The notes under the pieces: model-generated
Told to the model about the DNA's origin: nothing
The model's database searches: none
The model's input: only the letters and a program-made list of their open reading frames with translations
Program-made: the position numbers and the translations under genes
In this document: positions 1 through 8,288 of the stretch, in pieces
How the letters are laid out: each line of letters starts with the position of its first letter
Position numbering within the stretch: the first letter of the stretch is position 1
NCBI GenBank assembly: GCA_937902985.1
Contig: CALFNG010000383.1
Coordinates: 1 to 40,811, forward strand
DNA length: 40,811 nucleotides
From: an uncultured Myxococcales bacterium
Lineage (GTDB): Bacteria > Myxococcota_A > Polyangia > Polyangiales > Polyangiaceae
Reading direction: 5' to 3'

Positions 1-16
1 GTGTGCTCTTCCGATC
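1..16. other. Illumina adapter remnant at contig edge
   Basis: The first 16 bases, GTGTGCTCTTCCGATC, are identical to the 3' part of the standard Illumina read-2 adapter (known from library chemistry). From base 17 the sequence is normal high-GC coding DNA. This is best read as untrimmed adapter at an assembly end and not as genomic sequence. Any annotation of bases 1-16, including an open frame starting at base 1, should be ignored. Confidence 0.9.
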
Positions 17-2896
17 GGCGGCCACGGCGAGCGCGCGCCCGAGGCGCACCGGTTCGGCCGCCTCGAGCGCGAGGAGCAGCGCCCGGAGCCCGAAGTCGAA
101 GCCGCGCAGGGGGTCGCGCAGGGCGAGGCCCGTGGCGCCGCAGAAGGCGGCGTCGATCCGCGCGAGATCCTTGGGCGACAGGCTCTGCGCCCGCCGCACG
201 CGCGTGACGCGCTGGATCAGCGACGACAACCGCAGCCGCGTCTCGTGCCACACGATGGACGCCATCGCGGCCTCGGCGGACTCGGGGTAGCGAATGCCCA
301 CCTCGGTAAGCACTTCACGAAGGACGGCGAGCCCTTTCTCGTCGCGGCCGCTCTTCAGGTAGTGCTCCGCCGCCGTGCGGCGCAGGTCCGTCGCCTCGTG
401 GCGTGGCGCGTGAACGGCGGCCTCCATGTAGGCGTCGGCCGCGTCGGCGCCGCGACCTGCGTTGACGAGCGCGTCGCCGAGCTTCGCGTAGAGGAGATCG
501 AGCGACGCGGCTCGCAACGCGATCGCCGCGCGGTAGAGCGCGGCGGCCCGAAGGAACGCCAGGCCGCGGTCAGCCGCTTCGGCAGCGCGAAGGGAGTACT
601 CGCGGGCGCTCTCTTCGTCGCCCGCGGCGAGGAAGTGCTCGTACGCCGACTCGGGATCGACGCGCGCCGAGCTGGCGATCGCCCGGGCCAGCGCGAGGTG
701 CCGGGCGCGCCGTTGGTCGTCGCTCATGCTGGCGGCCACGGTCTCCCGGATCCGGTCGTGCGAGGTCTCGAGCAAGTCGTCGTCGCGGAGCCCGCGCGTC
801 GACACGAACCTCGCCCCGCGCAGGGCGATCGCGGCCGTTCGCCGTCGGGCCTGGAGCCCGGCCGCGCGCTCGGCGATCACGTGGGCGATCGGGCCCCGCG
901 CGAGGCTGATCGTCTCGAGCAGCGCTCTCGCGTCCTCGGAAAGGTCGGCGACGCGAGCGAGCACCACCTGCTCGAGCGACACGTCTCCGTGCACGACGGG
1001 AGCGATCCCCGGACCCTCGCCGCGGGTGGCGTGGCGCGCGTTCGACCAGCGCGCCAGCTCGGCGACGAAGAGCGGGTTGCCGCGGGACTCGGACGCGATG
1101 ACCGACGCCGTCCCCGGATCGTGCGACTCGAGGAGCGACGTCGCGAGGTCCTGAGCCTCGCGGTCGGGGAGCTCCCCGACGTCGACGTCCCGGAAGTCGC
1201 ACGACCCCGACAGCCGGGCGCGCGCGCTCCGGAGGGCGGCCAGGGCGTCGCTCGAGGCGGCGAGCTCGGTGCGATGGTCGCAGACGAGCAAGAGCGGCTG
1301 GGGCGCAGGGGTCGACAGGAGCGCTTCGACGAGCTGGATGCTGTCGGCGTCGCCCCATTGCAAGTCATCGATGTGCACGACGAGTGAACGGTGCTCCGCG
1401 ATCGACGCGAAGAGCTCCTTGAGGGCGGCAAACGCGCGGCGGCGGACCTCGAGCGGATCGGCCACGTCGCTGTCGACGTCGGGGGCTTCGGCCACGACGC
1501 GCGCGTTGCGAAGGACGGGGAAGAGGCGCGCGAGGGCGTGGATCCCGTGGGGGAGGAGCCCGTAGGCCTCGTCTTCGTGGAGGCGAGAGAGCCAGCGACT
1601 GAGCTCGTCGACGACCTGATCGATCGCCTTGAAGGGCACCGCCTCGCGCTCGTAGCAGCGCCCGGAGAGCACGAGGACGTCGGGCGTGGACGCCAGCGTG
1701 CCGAGGAAACGCGTAGCCAGCGCGCTCTTGCCCATCCCCGAGCGGCCCTGCAGCATCACGACGACGGGCGCCGCTTTCGCGCGGCTCGCCTCGAACGCGC
1801 TCTTGAGCGCCCGGAGCTGGTCGTGACGGCCGACGAACGGGACGTCGACGGAGACCGAGATCGGCGTCGGGCGGTCGCCCTCGAGGCGGTGCAAGATGTC
1901 CTCGCCCGTGGGCCGGGCGCGCGGGTCGATCCGCAAGAGGTCGACGCAGAGGGTCTCGAGGTCGGGGGGGACTCCGTCGACGAGCGCCGATGGCGTTGCG
2001 GCGAGCGGACGCTGCTTCGCGAGGAGGAGATCGCTCGTCGAGCCCTCGAACGGCATGCGTCGCGTCAGCGACTCGAAGAGGATGACCCCGACCGCGTACC
2101 AGTCCGACGCGGGTGACGCCGCCTGGAACGCGGCCTGCTCCGGCGCCATGTACGCGGGGGTCCCGACGAGCGGCTCGTCGCTTCGGACGCTCTTCCGGCC
2201 CGGGAGGTACTCGCCGACGACGCCGAAGTCGAGAAGCACGACGCGTCCGTCGCGCGTGACCATGACGTTCGACGGCTTGATGTCCCGATGGAGCTTGCCG
2301 GCTGCGTGGATCGCCTGGACTCCGGACGCGAGCTGCCGGAAGACGTCGCGCAGCCGGTCGGCGTCGCGCGCGAGGAAGCGCGTCCGCACGCCGACGGGCG
2401 CCGCCTCGCGCGTAGGGTCCGACCCGGGGAACACGTCGATGGCGCCGAACCGGCCGGTCTGCGGGACGAGCGTCTCGTAGAGCTTGGTCGGCGCGACCAT
2501 TGTCACGAGCTCGTTGACCGGGGTCGTCGGAGCGCCGGGGCCGTCGGAGCGTAGCTCCCGGACCAGCCCGGGGGGAGACACCGAGAGTGACGAATGAATC
2601 CACGTCAGGAGGTCGCAGCCGTCGACGAGCTCCATCGTGAAAAACCACTGATCGCCCTCCGAGAAGAGCTCGTAGAGCTGCACGACGTTCGGGTGCGTGA
2701 TGTCGGCGAGGGCTCGAAACTCCCGCTTGAACCGGAGGAGCGAGCCCGCGTCGAGGTGCGTCATCGTCTTCAGGGCCACGACTTCGCCACGCTCGACGTC
2801 GCGCACCTGATGGACCACCCCCATCCCCCCTTCGCCGAGTCGACCTTCGACCACGAAGCGGCTGGTGCCTTGAAATCCGTCGACCGCTCCGAGCAT
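17..2896 (-). CDS. PknK-type serine/threonine kinase with AAA ATPase and TPR region, 3'-truncated
   Basis: A cytoplasmic signalling protein, about 960 residues visible; the C-terminus is lost at the contig edge. Reading the minus strand from ATG 2896, the N-terminus has a glycine loop (GEGGMG), the lysine motif VALK, then a roughly 70-residue insert before the catalytic loop HRDIKPSN (about residue 200) and DFG. An AAA_16-type ATPase follows, opening with VPFVGR, with Walker A GRSGMGKSA (about 385) and Walker B LVVHIDDLQWGD (about 505). The rest is a helical TPR-like region. This architecture is common in myxobacteria: the kinase phosphorylates Ser/Thr targets and the ATPase/TPR part is thought to sense or dock partners. 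An in-frame GTG at 2914 is an alternative start; neither start has a clear Shine-Dalgarno. It diverges from the hydrolase at 3012. Confidence 0.93.
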
Positions 2897-2957
2897 GCTT
2901 CGCGTTGTCGTCACGTTGAGGCCCGATGGGGCGACCCGGTCCGATCCGGCGGGCCCA

Positions 2958-2994
2958 AGCCCGGAGGATACCAAACTCCCGGCGCCTCCGGGCT
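2958..2994. promoter_or_regulatory. Perfect 10-bp inverted repeat in divergent promoter region
   Basis: AGCCCGGAGG (2958-2967) and CCTCCGGGCT (2985-2994) are exact reverse complements separated by 17 bases. They lie between the divergent kinase and hydrolase genes, ending 17 bases before the hydrolase GTG. It could be a regulator-binding site for either gene or an RNA hairpin in the hydrolase leader. The symmetry is directly visible; the function is inferred. Confidence 0.5.
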
Positions 2995-3011
2995 CTGGTA
3001 CTCTCGGGGTC

Positions 3012-3932
3012 GTGACCGTCGTGACGGTGGTCGAAAATATCGACGCAGGCGAGGTGCGCCTCAGGTGCACGATCGCGGGCCCGCAAGCAGGCGCGGGCAG
3101 CTCGAGCGCGGCTACCGGCGACGGCGGACGGGCGCCGCTCGTCGTTCTGCTCCACGGCTTCCCGGAATGCGCGTCGTCGTGGGAAGGCGTGCAGCGGGCC
3201 CTCGCCGCGAAGGGCTACCGCGTGGTCGCCCCCGACATGCGCGGATACGGCGGCTCCGACAAACCGCGCGGCGTGAAGGCCTACGCGATCCCACGCCTCG
3301 TGGCGGACGTGGCCGGCCTCGTGCGGGCGCTCGGCACGACGCGTGCTCACGTGGTCGGGCACGACTGGGGCGGCGTCGTGGCGTGGTGGACGGCGATGCT
3401 CGAGCCGGACCTCGTCGACCGCCTGGCGATCGTCAACGCTCCCCACCCCGTGGGGTACGCGAGCGCCCTCCGCACATGGGCGCAGCTACGGCGCGCCTGG
3501 TACGTCTTCTTCTTCCAGCTGCCCTGGCTGCCCGAGCGCGCTCTCGGCTGGCGCGACTTCGCGGCCTTGCGCGAGACGTTCCGCGCCGACGGCATCTCCG
3601 AGCGCCAGATCGACGACTGCGTCGAGGCCATGCGCTCGCCCGGAGCGCGCTCTGCGGCGGTCGGGTACTACCGGGCCGGCATGCGCGGCACCGTGTTCGG
3701 CACGCAGCCGGCGTTCCGCAAGATCGAGCGCCCGACGCTCGTCGTGTGGGGCGAACGCGACCGGTTCCTCGTGCCTGCGCTCGCCGAGCCCCCGCGCGAA
3801 TGGGTCAGCGACGCGCGCACGGTGCGGCTCCCCGAGGCGACCCACTGGGCCCCCATCGACTCCGCCGTGCGCGTGGCCGAGGAGCTCGACGCGCACTTCA
3901 AGGCAGACCCCTCGAACCAGCAGGGAACCTGA
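3012..3932 (+). CDS. Alpha/beta hydrolase, epoxide hydrolase-like
   Basis: A 306-residue alpha/beta-hydrolase-fold enzyme. The oxyanion motif HGFPE is at residues 48-52. The nucleophile elbow is GHDWGG with Asp118, the aspartate type used by epoxide hydrolases and haloalkane dehalogenases, not the serine of esterases. The acid is probably Asp in GERDRF, and the base is His278 in EATHW. A cap region contains YYRAGMRG, whose tyrosines fit the epoxide-polarising residues of soluble epoxide hydrolases. Expected reaction: hydrolysis of an epoxide to a diol; the substrate is unknown. The frame is open back to 2895, but that part overlaps the kinase promoter and start, so GTG 3012 is preferred, with GTG 3021 or 3027 as alternatives. 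There is no signal peptide. Confidence 0.88.
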   Translation: MTVVTVVENIDAGEVRLRCTIAGPQAGAGSSSAATGDGGRAPLVVLLHGFPECASSWEGVQRALAAKGYRVVAPDMRGYGGSDKPRGVKAYAIPRLVADVAGLVRALGTTRAHVVGHDWGGVVAWWTAMLEPDLVDRLAIVNAPHPVGYASALRTWAQLRRAWYVFFFQLPWLPERALGWRDFAALRETFRADGISERQIDDCVEAMRSPGARSAAVGYYRAGMRGTVFGTQPAFRKIERPTLVVWGERDRFLVPALAEPPREWVSDARTVRLPEATHWAPIDSAVRVAEELDAHFKADPSNQQGT

Positions 3933-3954
3933 GCCCAGCGCTCACTGAAGAAAA

Positions 3955-4100
3955 AGGAGAAATAGCCGCAGAGCCGCAAAGGGCGCAGAGGGATGATGGT
4001 CTTGCGCGCGCTGGCGCGCTTGGCGGATGACCGTAGAGCGCGATCGCGCGCAAATCCCTCTTATCTCAGCGCCCTCTGCGCCTCTGCGGCTATTCTCGGT
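3955..4100. repeat. Imperfect fold-back (inverted) repeat, CCGCAGAGGCGCAGAGG type
   Basis: Arms 3961-3986 and 4069-4094 are reverse complements at 24 of 26 positions (AATAGCCGCAGAG core, then SCGCARAGGGCGC). Inside these, AGGGAT and TTGCGCGCG recur in opposite orientation, so about 140 bases can fold back on themselves. The element fills the space between two convergent genes, and its right arm covers the last codon of the minus-strand gene ending at 4090. Purine-rich CGCAGAGG-type repeats occur as dispersed intergenic elements in several large-genome bacteria; membership in such a family is an inference. It may also act as a bidirectional terminator. Confidence 0.7.
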
Positions 4101-4671
4101 CTCGCTCTCGCGAGTCGCTTGCCGGCTGGGCCGGTCGACGTGAGCCGAACGTCCTGTCGACCCAGACGCAGATGCGTTGCACGAGCCGCCGGCGATCGTC
4201 GGGCAAGTAAAACGTGTGATCGGCTCGCGGGTAGTACTCGATCTCGGCATGCCGCTGGAGCTCCGGCGTGCCCGCGAACTCCAGGAGCTGGTTCGCGTGG
4301 TTGTAGCTGCTGTCCTTGCCCACGTAGACGAAGAAAAGGCGCTTTCCGCACGCGATCATGCTCGCGTAGTCCCCGCGAATCTGGCCGGGAGAGGGGTACT
4401 CGCGGAGGTACACGATGTCGTCGTCCGCAGCCGAAAGGGGGATTCGGCCGAGGCGTCGCACGAGGGGCGCCCCGCGTAGCGGCTGGGGGATGTTGCGGGC
4501 CACGGCCCGCCGCCAGCGCGCGGGTTCGAACAACCGGAGCGGGTACCGAACGTAGAACCCCCTCGTTCGATAGACGTACCCCTCGATGAAGCAAACGCCG
4601 CTCACGCGCTCGTCGGCCAGCGCGAGGCGATGGGCGGTGTCCACACCGGAGCAGAACCCCACGGGGATCAC
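4090..4671 (-). CDS. Alpha/beta hydrolase-like protein, N-terminal part missing
   Basis: 193 residues starting at GTG 4671. The very N-terminus reads IPVGFCSGVDTAH, which looks like the GxCSGxxx nucleophile elbow of the alpha/beta hydrolases that accompany exosortase or polysaccharide loci. It is followed by a family-like stretch (RTRGFYVRYP, FEPARWRRAV) and ends with ADHTFYL, a plausible catalytic Asp-His region. A complete hydrolase would have about 90-110 further residues (first strands and oxyanion loop) before the elbow, and these are absent. The GTG overlaps the stop of the upstream frame as GTGA. It may be a decayed gene, or the second piece of a rearranged hydrolase. Substrate unknown. 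Confidence 0.6.
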   Translation of the reverse strand: MIPVGFCSGVDTAHRLALADERVSGVCFIEGYVYRTRGFYVRYPLRLFEPARWRRAVARNIPQPLRGAPLVRRLGRIPLSAADDDIVYLREYPSPGQIRGDYASMIACGKRLFFVYVGKDSSYNHANQLLEFAGTPELQRHAEIEYYPRADHTFYLPDDRRRLVQRICVWVDRTFGSRRPAQPASDSRERDRE

Positions 4672-5051
4672 GCGCTCGCTCGCGCAACGATCGCCGACAC
4701 GACGTGGGGGTCGGGGACGGAGGAGGCCGGGTCACGGGACCCGTACCGCCCGGCTCCGTTGGTCACCCCCGTGCTGTGGACCTCGACCGTCGCCCCCCGA
4801 CGCTGGAAGGTCACGCCGAGCGCCGAGAAGTCTTCTCGCGGCTCCTTGACGAAGACCTCGAACTTGGCGCCGGCCGGCGGTTCGAGCCGGCGAAGATCGA
4901 TCTTCGCGATGGACTCGCGAACGCTGCGCGGGAACGCGTAGCCGGCCAACTCGCCGTCTCGCCGCCGGGCGGGATGGAGCAAGCGAAGTCGCTGCGTCGC
5001 GTCGAAGAGCTCGAGCTCATCGAGGTCTATCCGCCCATCGTCGGTTGCCAT
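4668..5051 (-). CDS. Short ORF resembling C-terminal part of an alpha/beta hydrolase
   Basis: 127 residues from ATG 5051. The segment GELAGYAFPRSV ... AKIDLRRLEPP, followed by an alternating strand/helix pattern and a final PDPHVVSAIVARAS, resembles the post-nucleophile half of hydrolases of the type described for the next gene; this rests on pattern only. There is no nucleophile elbow or HG oxyanion motif. An in-frame TGA lies about 24 bases upstream of the ATG, so the frame cannot simply extend. It overlaps the downstream gene by GTGA (4668-4671), which suggests translational coupling. Order and content suggest two hydrolase genes that have lost their N-terminal halves, but an intact small unknown protein is also possible. 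Confidence 0.5.
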   Translation of the reverse strand: MATDDGRIDLDELELFDATQRLRLLHPARRRDGELAGYAFPRSVRESIAKIDLRRLEPPAGAKFEVFVKEPREDFSALGVTFQRRGATVEVHSTGVTNGAGRYGSRDPASSVPDPHVVSAIVARASA

Positions 5052-5146
5052 AGCTCGGTGTCCGGTGCCTCGTCAGGGGTCAGCCCCTCCGCCCCGAGCA
5101 AGGGTTGTGACACCCGCCTGGCCGGCGCTGCCTCCGAGACCGGGCG

Positions 5147-5695
5147 TCACTCGTAAGGGATGCAGCTCTCGACGCGAACGGGAAGCAATCGCTCGCGGCC
5201 GTTCAAGAAACCGAGCTCGACGACGAACGCGTATCCAATGACGTAACCGCCCTGCGCGTGCACGAGCTCCGCCGCCGCCTTCGCGGTTCCGCCCGTGGCG
5301 AGCACGTCGTCGACGATGACGACGCGCGCCTCTTCGCGGAGGCTGCCCTTGTGCATCTCGAGGACCTCGCGACTGTACTCGGTCGTGAACTCGACGCGGT
5401 CGACGGCTGCGGGGAGCTTCCCCGGCTTTCGCACCGGAACGAAGCTCGCGTTCAGGCGCGCCGCGAGCGCGCCGCCGAAGATGAAGCCCCGCGCTTCGAT
5501 GCCCACGATGGCGTCGATGTGCTCGCCGATGAATCGCTCGGCGATCCCGTCGAGCACGATGTGCAGCGCGCGCGGACTCGCGAGCAGCGGCGTGAGGTCT
5601 TTGAAGACGACGCCTGGCCGTGGAAAGTCGGGCACGTCCCGGATCAGCGAGCGGCAGAAATCGAACGTCGATTGCGCGCGGACGAGGAGTGGCAT
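5147..5695 (-). CDS. apt: Adenine phosphoribosyltransferase
   Basis: Salvages adenine by condensing it with PRPP to AMP and pyrophosphate in the cytosol. The 182-residue version starting at ATG 5695 matches the usual 170-180 residue size and begins just before the conserved PDFPRPGVVFKDLTPLL segment. The PRPP-binding signature is VVIVDDVLATGGTAKA, and GIEARGFIFG is the other family hallmark. The frame is open to ATG 5800, which would add a Lys/Arg-rich 35-residue tail; ATG 5695 has GAGG seven bases upstream whereas 5800 has no ribosome site, so the shorter form is preferred. It lies downstream of surE on the same strand. SurE releases nucleosides from nucleotides, so both fit nucleotide turnover. 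Confidence 0.93.
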   Translation of the reverse strand: MPLLVRAQSTFDFCRSLIRDVPDFPRPGVVFKDLTPLLASPRALHIVLDGIAERFIGEHIDAIVGIEARGFIFGGALAARLNASFVPVRKPGKLPAAVDRVEFTTEYSREVLEMHKGSLREEARVVIVDDVLATGGTAKAAAELVHAQGGYVIGYAFVVELGFLNGRERLLPVRVESCIPYE

Positions 5696-5819
5696 CGGCG
5701 CCTCGATCCGCCGTGAAGGTACGTTCACGGGCCGCGCGCGCTTGGCCGCCGTGCTGCGGTTGGCGGTCATTCGTTTGATCGATCGTCGCTTGGTGGCCAT
5801 GGATGTCTTTTACGCTCGA

Positions 5820-6617
5820 TCACGCCTGCTTCGCCACCGCTCGCGCGGCCAGCGCCGTCATCGCCTCGGCGTCGCCAGGGTTCGTGAGGTCGAGCGAGAG
5901 GCGGGTGATCGATGCGGCTCCGTCGTCGTATGCATCGGTGTCCGTGCCCGGATCGCGCTCGTGCCGAACCGACGGACCGCCCAGCCACAAGTATTCGCGG
6001 CCGCGCGGGTCCCGACGAAAGTCGACGATCTCGTCGTAGATCCGGGCGCCCAGGCGCGTCGCGCGGACGTCTCCGGTCCATGCCTCGGGGACGTTGAGGC
6101 TGATGAGCACGCCGCGCGTGACGCTCGATCTCGCCGGCCCTCGCTCGCTCCGCAGCTCGAACGCGAGGCGCGCGGCCAACGCGGCCACTACGCCGAGGTC
6201 GAGCGACGGGTGCGCGCTCACGGCGAGGGCGGGGATCCCGCGAAGGGCCCCTTCGCGAGCGGCGGCGATCGTCCCCGAGTAGAACGCGTCTTGACCCAGG
6301 TTCATCCCGTGGTTGATGCCCGACACGACGACCTCGGGCTTGCGCGGGAGCACCCGCGTTCCCGCGTGGAGCGCGACGTAGACGCAGTCGGCCGGCGTAC
6401 CGTCGAGAGCGAAGACTCCAGGCTCGACCGACCGGAGGCGCATCGCGCGATGCAAGCTGAGGGCGTGGCTCGACGCGCTCTGCTCGTTCTCGGGTGCGAG
6501 GACCACGACTTCGGCGCCCGCGCGGGCGAGCGCAGACCGCATCGCCCCGATCCCGGCGCTCGCGTACCCGTCGTCGTTCGAGAGCAAGACTAGGGGAGCG
6601 GACCCCGGTTCGGACAT
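5820..6617 (-). CDS. surE: 5'/3'-nucleotidase SurE
   Basis: A metal-dependent phosphatase that dephosphorylates nucleoside monophosphates (and, in some species, polyphosphate). About 265 residues. The N-terminal LVLLSNDDGYASAGI carries the metal-binding Asp pair; PENEQSASSHALSL, LDGTPADCVYVA and VVSGINHGMNLGQDAFYSGTIAAAREGA are family landmarks, all intact and in order. An upstream ATG at 6629 would add four residues; no ribosome-binding site clearly separates the two. The gene lies directly upstream of apt on the minus strand and is probably co-transcribed with it. Confidence 0.95.
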   Translation of the reverse strand: MSEPGSAPLVLLSNDDGYASAGIGAMRSALARAGAEVVVLAPENEQSASSHALSLHRAMRLRSVEPGVFALDGTPADCVYVALHAGTRVLPRKPEVVVSGINHGMNLGQDAFYSGTIAAAREGALRGIPALAVSAHPSLDLGVVAALAARLAFELRSERGPARSSVTRGVLISLNVPEAWTGDVRATRLGARIYDEIVDFRRDPRGREYLWLGGPSVRHERDPGTDTDAYDDGAASITRLSLDLTNPGDAEAMTALAARAVAKQA

Positions 6618-6735
6618 CGGCCGGGGCATAGCACGACGCGCTCTGGCCTGGCGCAGGTCTCCGAACGCGCGACAGCCGCGCTCTTCGATCGAAGTGCGCG
6701 GCCGTGGGTCGGTGGGGGCCGGGAAGAGCGGTCGC

Positions 6736-7906
6736 TCAGAAGTGGATCCCGTGGACGATGTCCGGATAGTCCGGGTTCGTCGTCGGGGTCCCCTCGGCGG
6801 GGTAGTACTGGCCGAGGTAGATCCACATGTTCTGCTTCAGCGCCTAGTCGCCGAACGTCCTCGTCGAGCTCGTCGGGTTGTAGTACTTGCAGGTCCAGGT
6901 GATGCTCGTTCCCGCCTTCATCTGCATCGGGAGCGTTGGCGACGTGTGCGGCTGCGACGGGGCGCCCGGACCGGCGGTGATGAGCGGGGGCTCACTCCAG
7001 TCTTTCTCCTCGTAGAACTGGCCGGCCGGAGTCGAGGCCGTGAAGTCGATCGAGTACTGGTGCATGTGGCTCCAGTTCGTGAAGACCGTATAGTCGATGT
7101 CGCCGATCGGCGAATCGGTCGACGTGATGCTGACCCGGGGTCGATATCGGGGTCATCGCGGGCACGCTGATGGCGATGTTGTTGAAGAGCGTCCCGACGT
7201 GGATCGTCACGGTGCCGGCTTCGCCGGATAGATGACGATCTTCACCTCGGGCGTCACGGGGCTCCCCGACGTGTCGAGGTAGTGGACGTTCATCATCAGA
7301 CCATTCGTGCCGACCAGCGGGTAGCCCATGTTCGGGCCGTACTCGACCGTGTAGTCACCTGGCGTCTGCGACCGGAAGGGAAGGAGTGAAACTCGAGGCC
7401 TGCGCCCGGACAGTCCGCGAGGTCCGACACGCCGTTCCGCCCCGTCGCCTGGCTCATGTTGAAGAGGAAGAAGTGGTGCGACCCGGCGCTCATCGTGCCG
7501 ACCATCTTGGTGAGGTCGACGTCGTGACCGAAGGGGTTGCCGAATCCCTGGCACTTGTAGACTTCGCTGTTGGCCGGGACCGTGAAGGGAGACATGACGA
7601 GCGTGATCGGCTGATCGAGCTGGGCGTCGGGCACCGCGGCATCGCCGAAGAGCGTGGTGCGCCCGCCGCTGCTCCCGGCGTCGGTGTTGCCCGCGCCGCT
7701 CGCGGACCCGCTACTTGCGCCCCCGCCGCTGGCCGTGCCGGACGCGTCGTCGCTGCCGGACCCGGAGCTGCTCCCGCCGCTGCCGCTGCGGCTGCCTCCG
7801 CGCGAACTGAGACCGTCGCCGACCCCGGAAAACCGGCCCGAACCCCCGCTGCTGCACGCGAGGACTCCCGTAAGGCCCGCCGCAGGATCCATGACCACGT
7901 CTTCAT
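6736..7906 (-). pseudogene. Broken copper type II (PHM-like) monooxygenase lipoprotein
   Basis: Joining three frames gives one recognisable protein. It has a lipoprotein signal (MKTWSWILR, then LTGVLAC after a shift near 7870-7880), a long Ser/Gly linker, and a domain with copper-ligand motifs of peptidylglycine-hydroxylase-like enzymes: GSHHFF (CuH pair), MNVHYL, and SHMHQYS (CuM HxH). A further region (ALKQNMWIYLGQYYPAEG) holds the expected ligand Met. The frame breaks near 7380, 7215 and 7140, and an in-frame TAG sits at 6846-6848 between GD and ALKQN. The true end is the TGA at 6736. Flanking genes are intact, so decay of this gene is likelier than generally poor sequence. Family members are secreted or surface oxidases of unknown substrate in myxobacteria (inference). 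Confidence 0.8.
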
Positions 7907-8288
7907 ACGGCCCTCCGTTGGGCGCCCGTGGGGACACCTCTACTGGCCGCGACTACAGCACGCCGTGTGCCGAACTAAAGTTCCAGCGTGATTGTGGTGA
8001 TGCGTCCAATGTAACCGTAAGGAAACCTTTCGCAGGGTGTGCACTATTGCGAGCTCGCTGCGCAACAGTAGGCGCTTTGTTTGCGGGGTTCCGTCCCCCC
8101 CTGGACAAGCAATTGGTGGCCAAAGAGAATGCCGCGGTGCGTAGCGGTGCGCCAGCGAATGCAGGCCGACGGTCGGCGGGGCGGGTGCGTCGCCGATCCT
8201 TCCGCAAGCCGTGGCGGGCGCTCGTTAGCGTCCGTGGCGACGGCGGCGAGCGCGACGCGAACGCGACAAGCTGTAGTAGGTTCCCCGA
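7907..8288. promoter_or_regulatory. Gene-free divergent region with a palindrome at 8047-8065
   Basis: About 380 bases without a supported gene between the broken monooxygenase (minus) and the biotin carrier gene (plus). It contains a perfect 10-base palindrome GCGAGCTCGC (8049-8058) nested inside TTGCG (8047-8051) ... CGCAA (8061-8065). Local base composition is less GC-rich than in neighbouring genes around 7970-8060, as expected for a promoter region. I could not assign a convincing -35/-10 pair. The operator role is speculative. Confidence 0.35.

Noticed and set aside
245-1387. Plus-strand 380-codon frame near the left end
   Set aside because: Complementary to the ATPase/TPR part of the kinase, where Walker A and B and TPR patterns read clearly on the minus strand.
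4662-4676. Programmed frameshift joining the two hydrolase-like frames
   Set aside because: No slippery heptamer is seen, and joining would place C-terminal-like sequence before the nucleophile elbow, which does not make a normal hydrolase.
6844-6850. Recoding (stop read-through) of the TAG in the copper-monooxygenase gene
   Set aside because: No recoding signal is visible and the same gene has several frame breaks, so simple decay explains the TAG.
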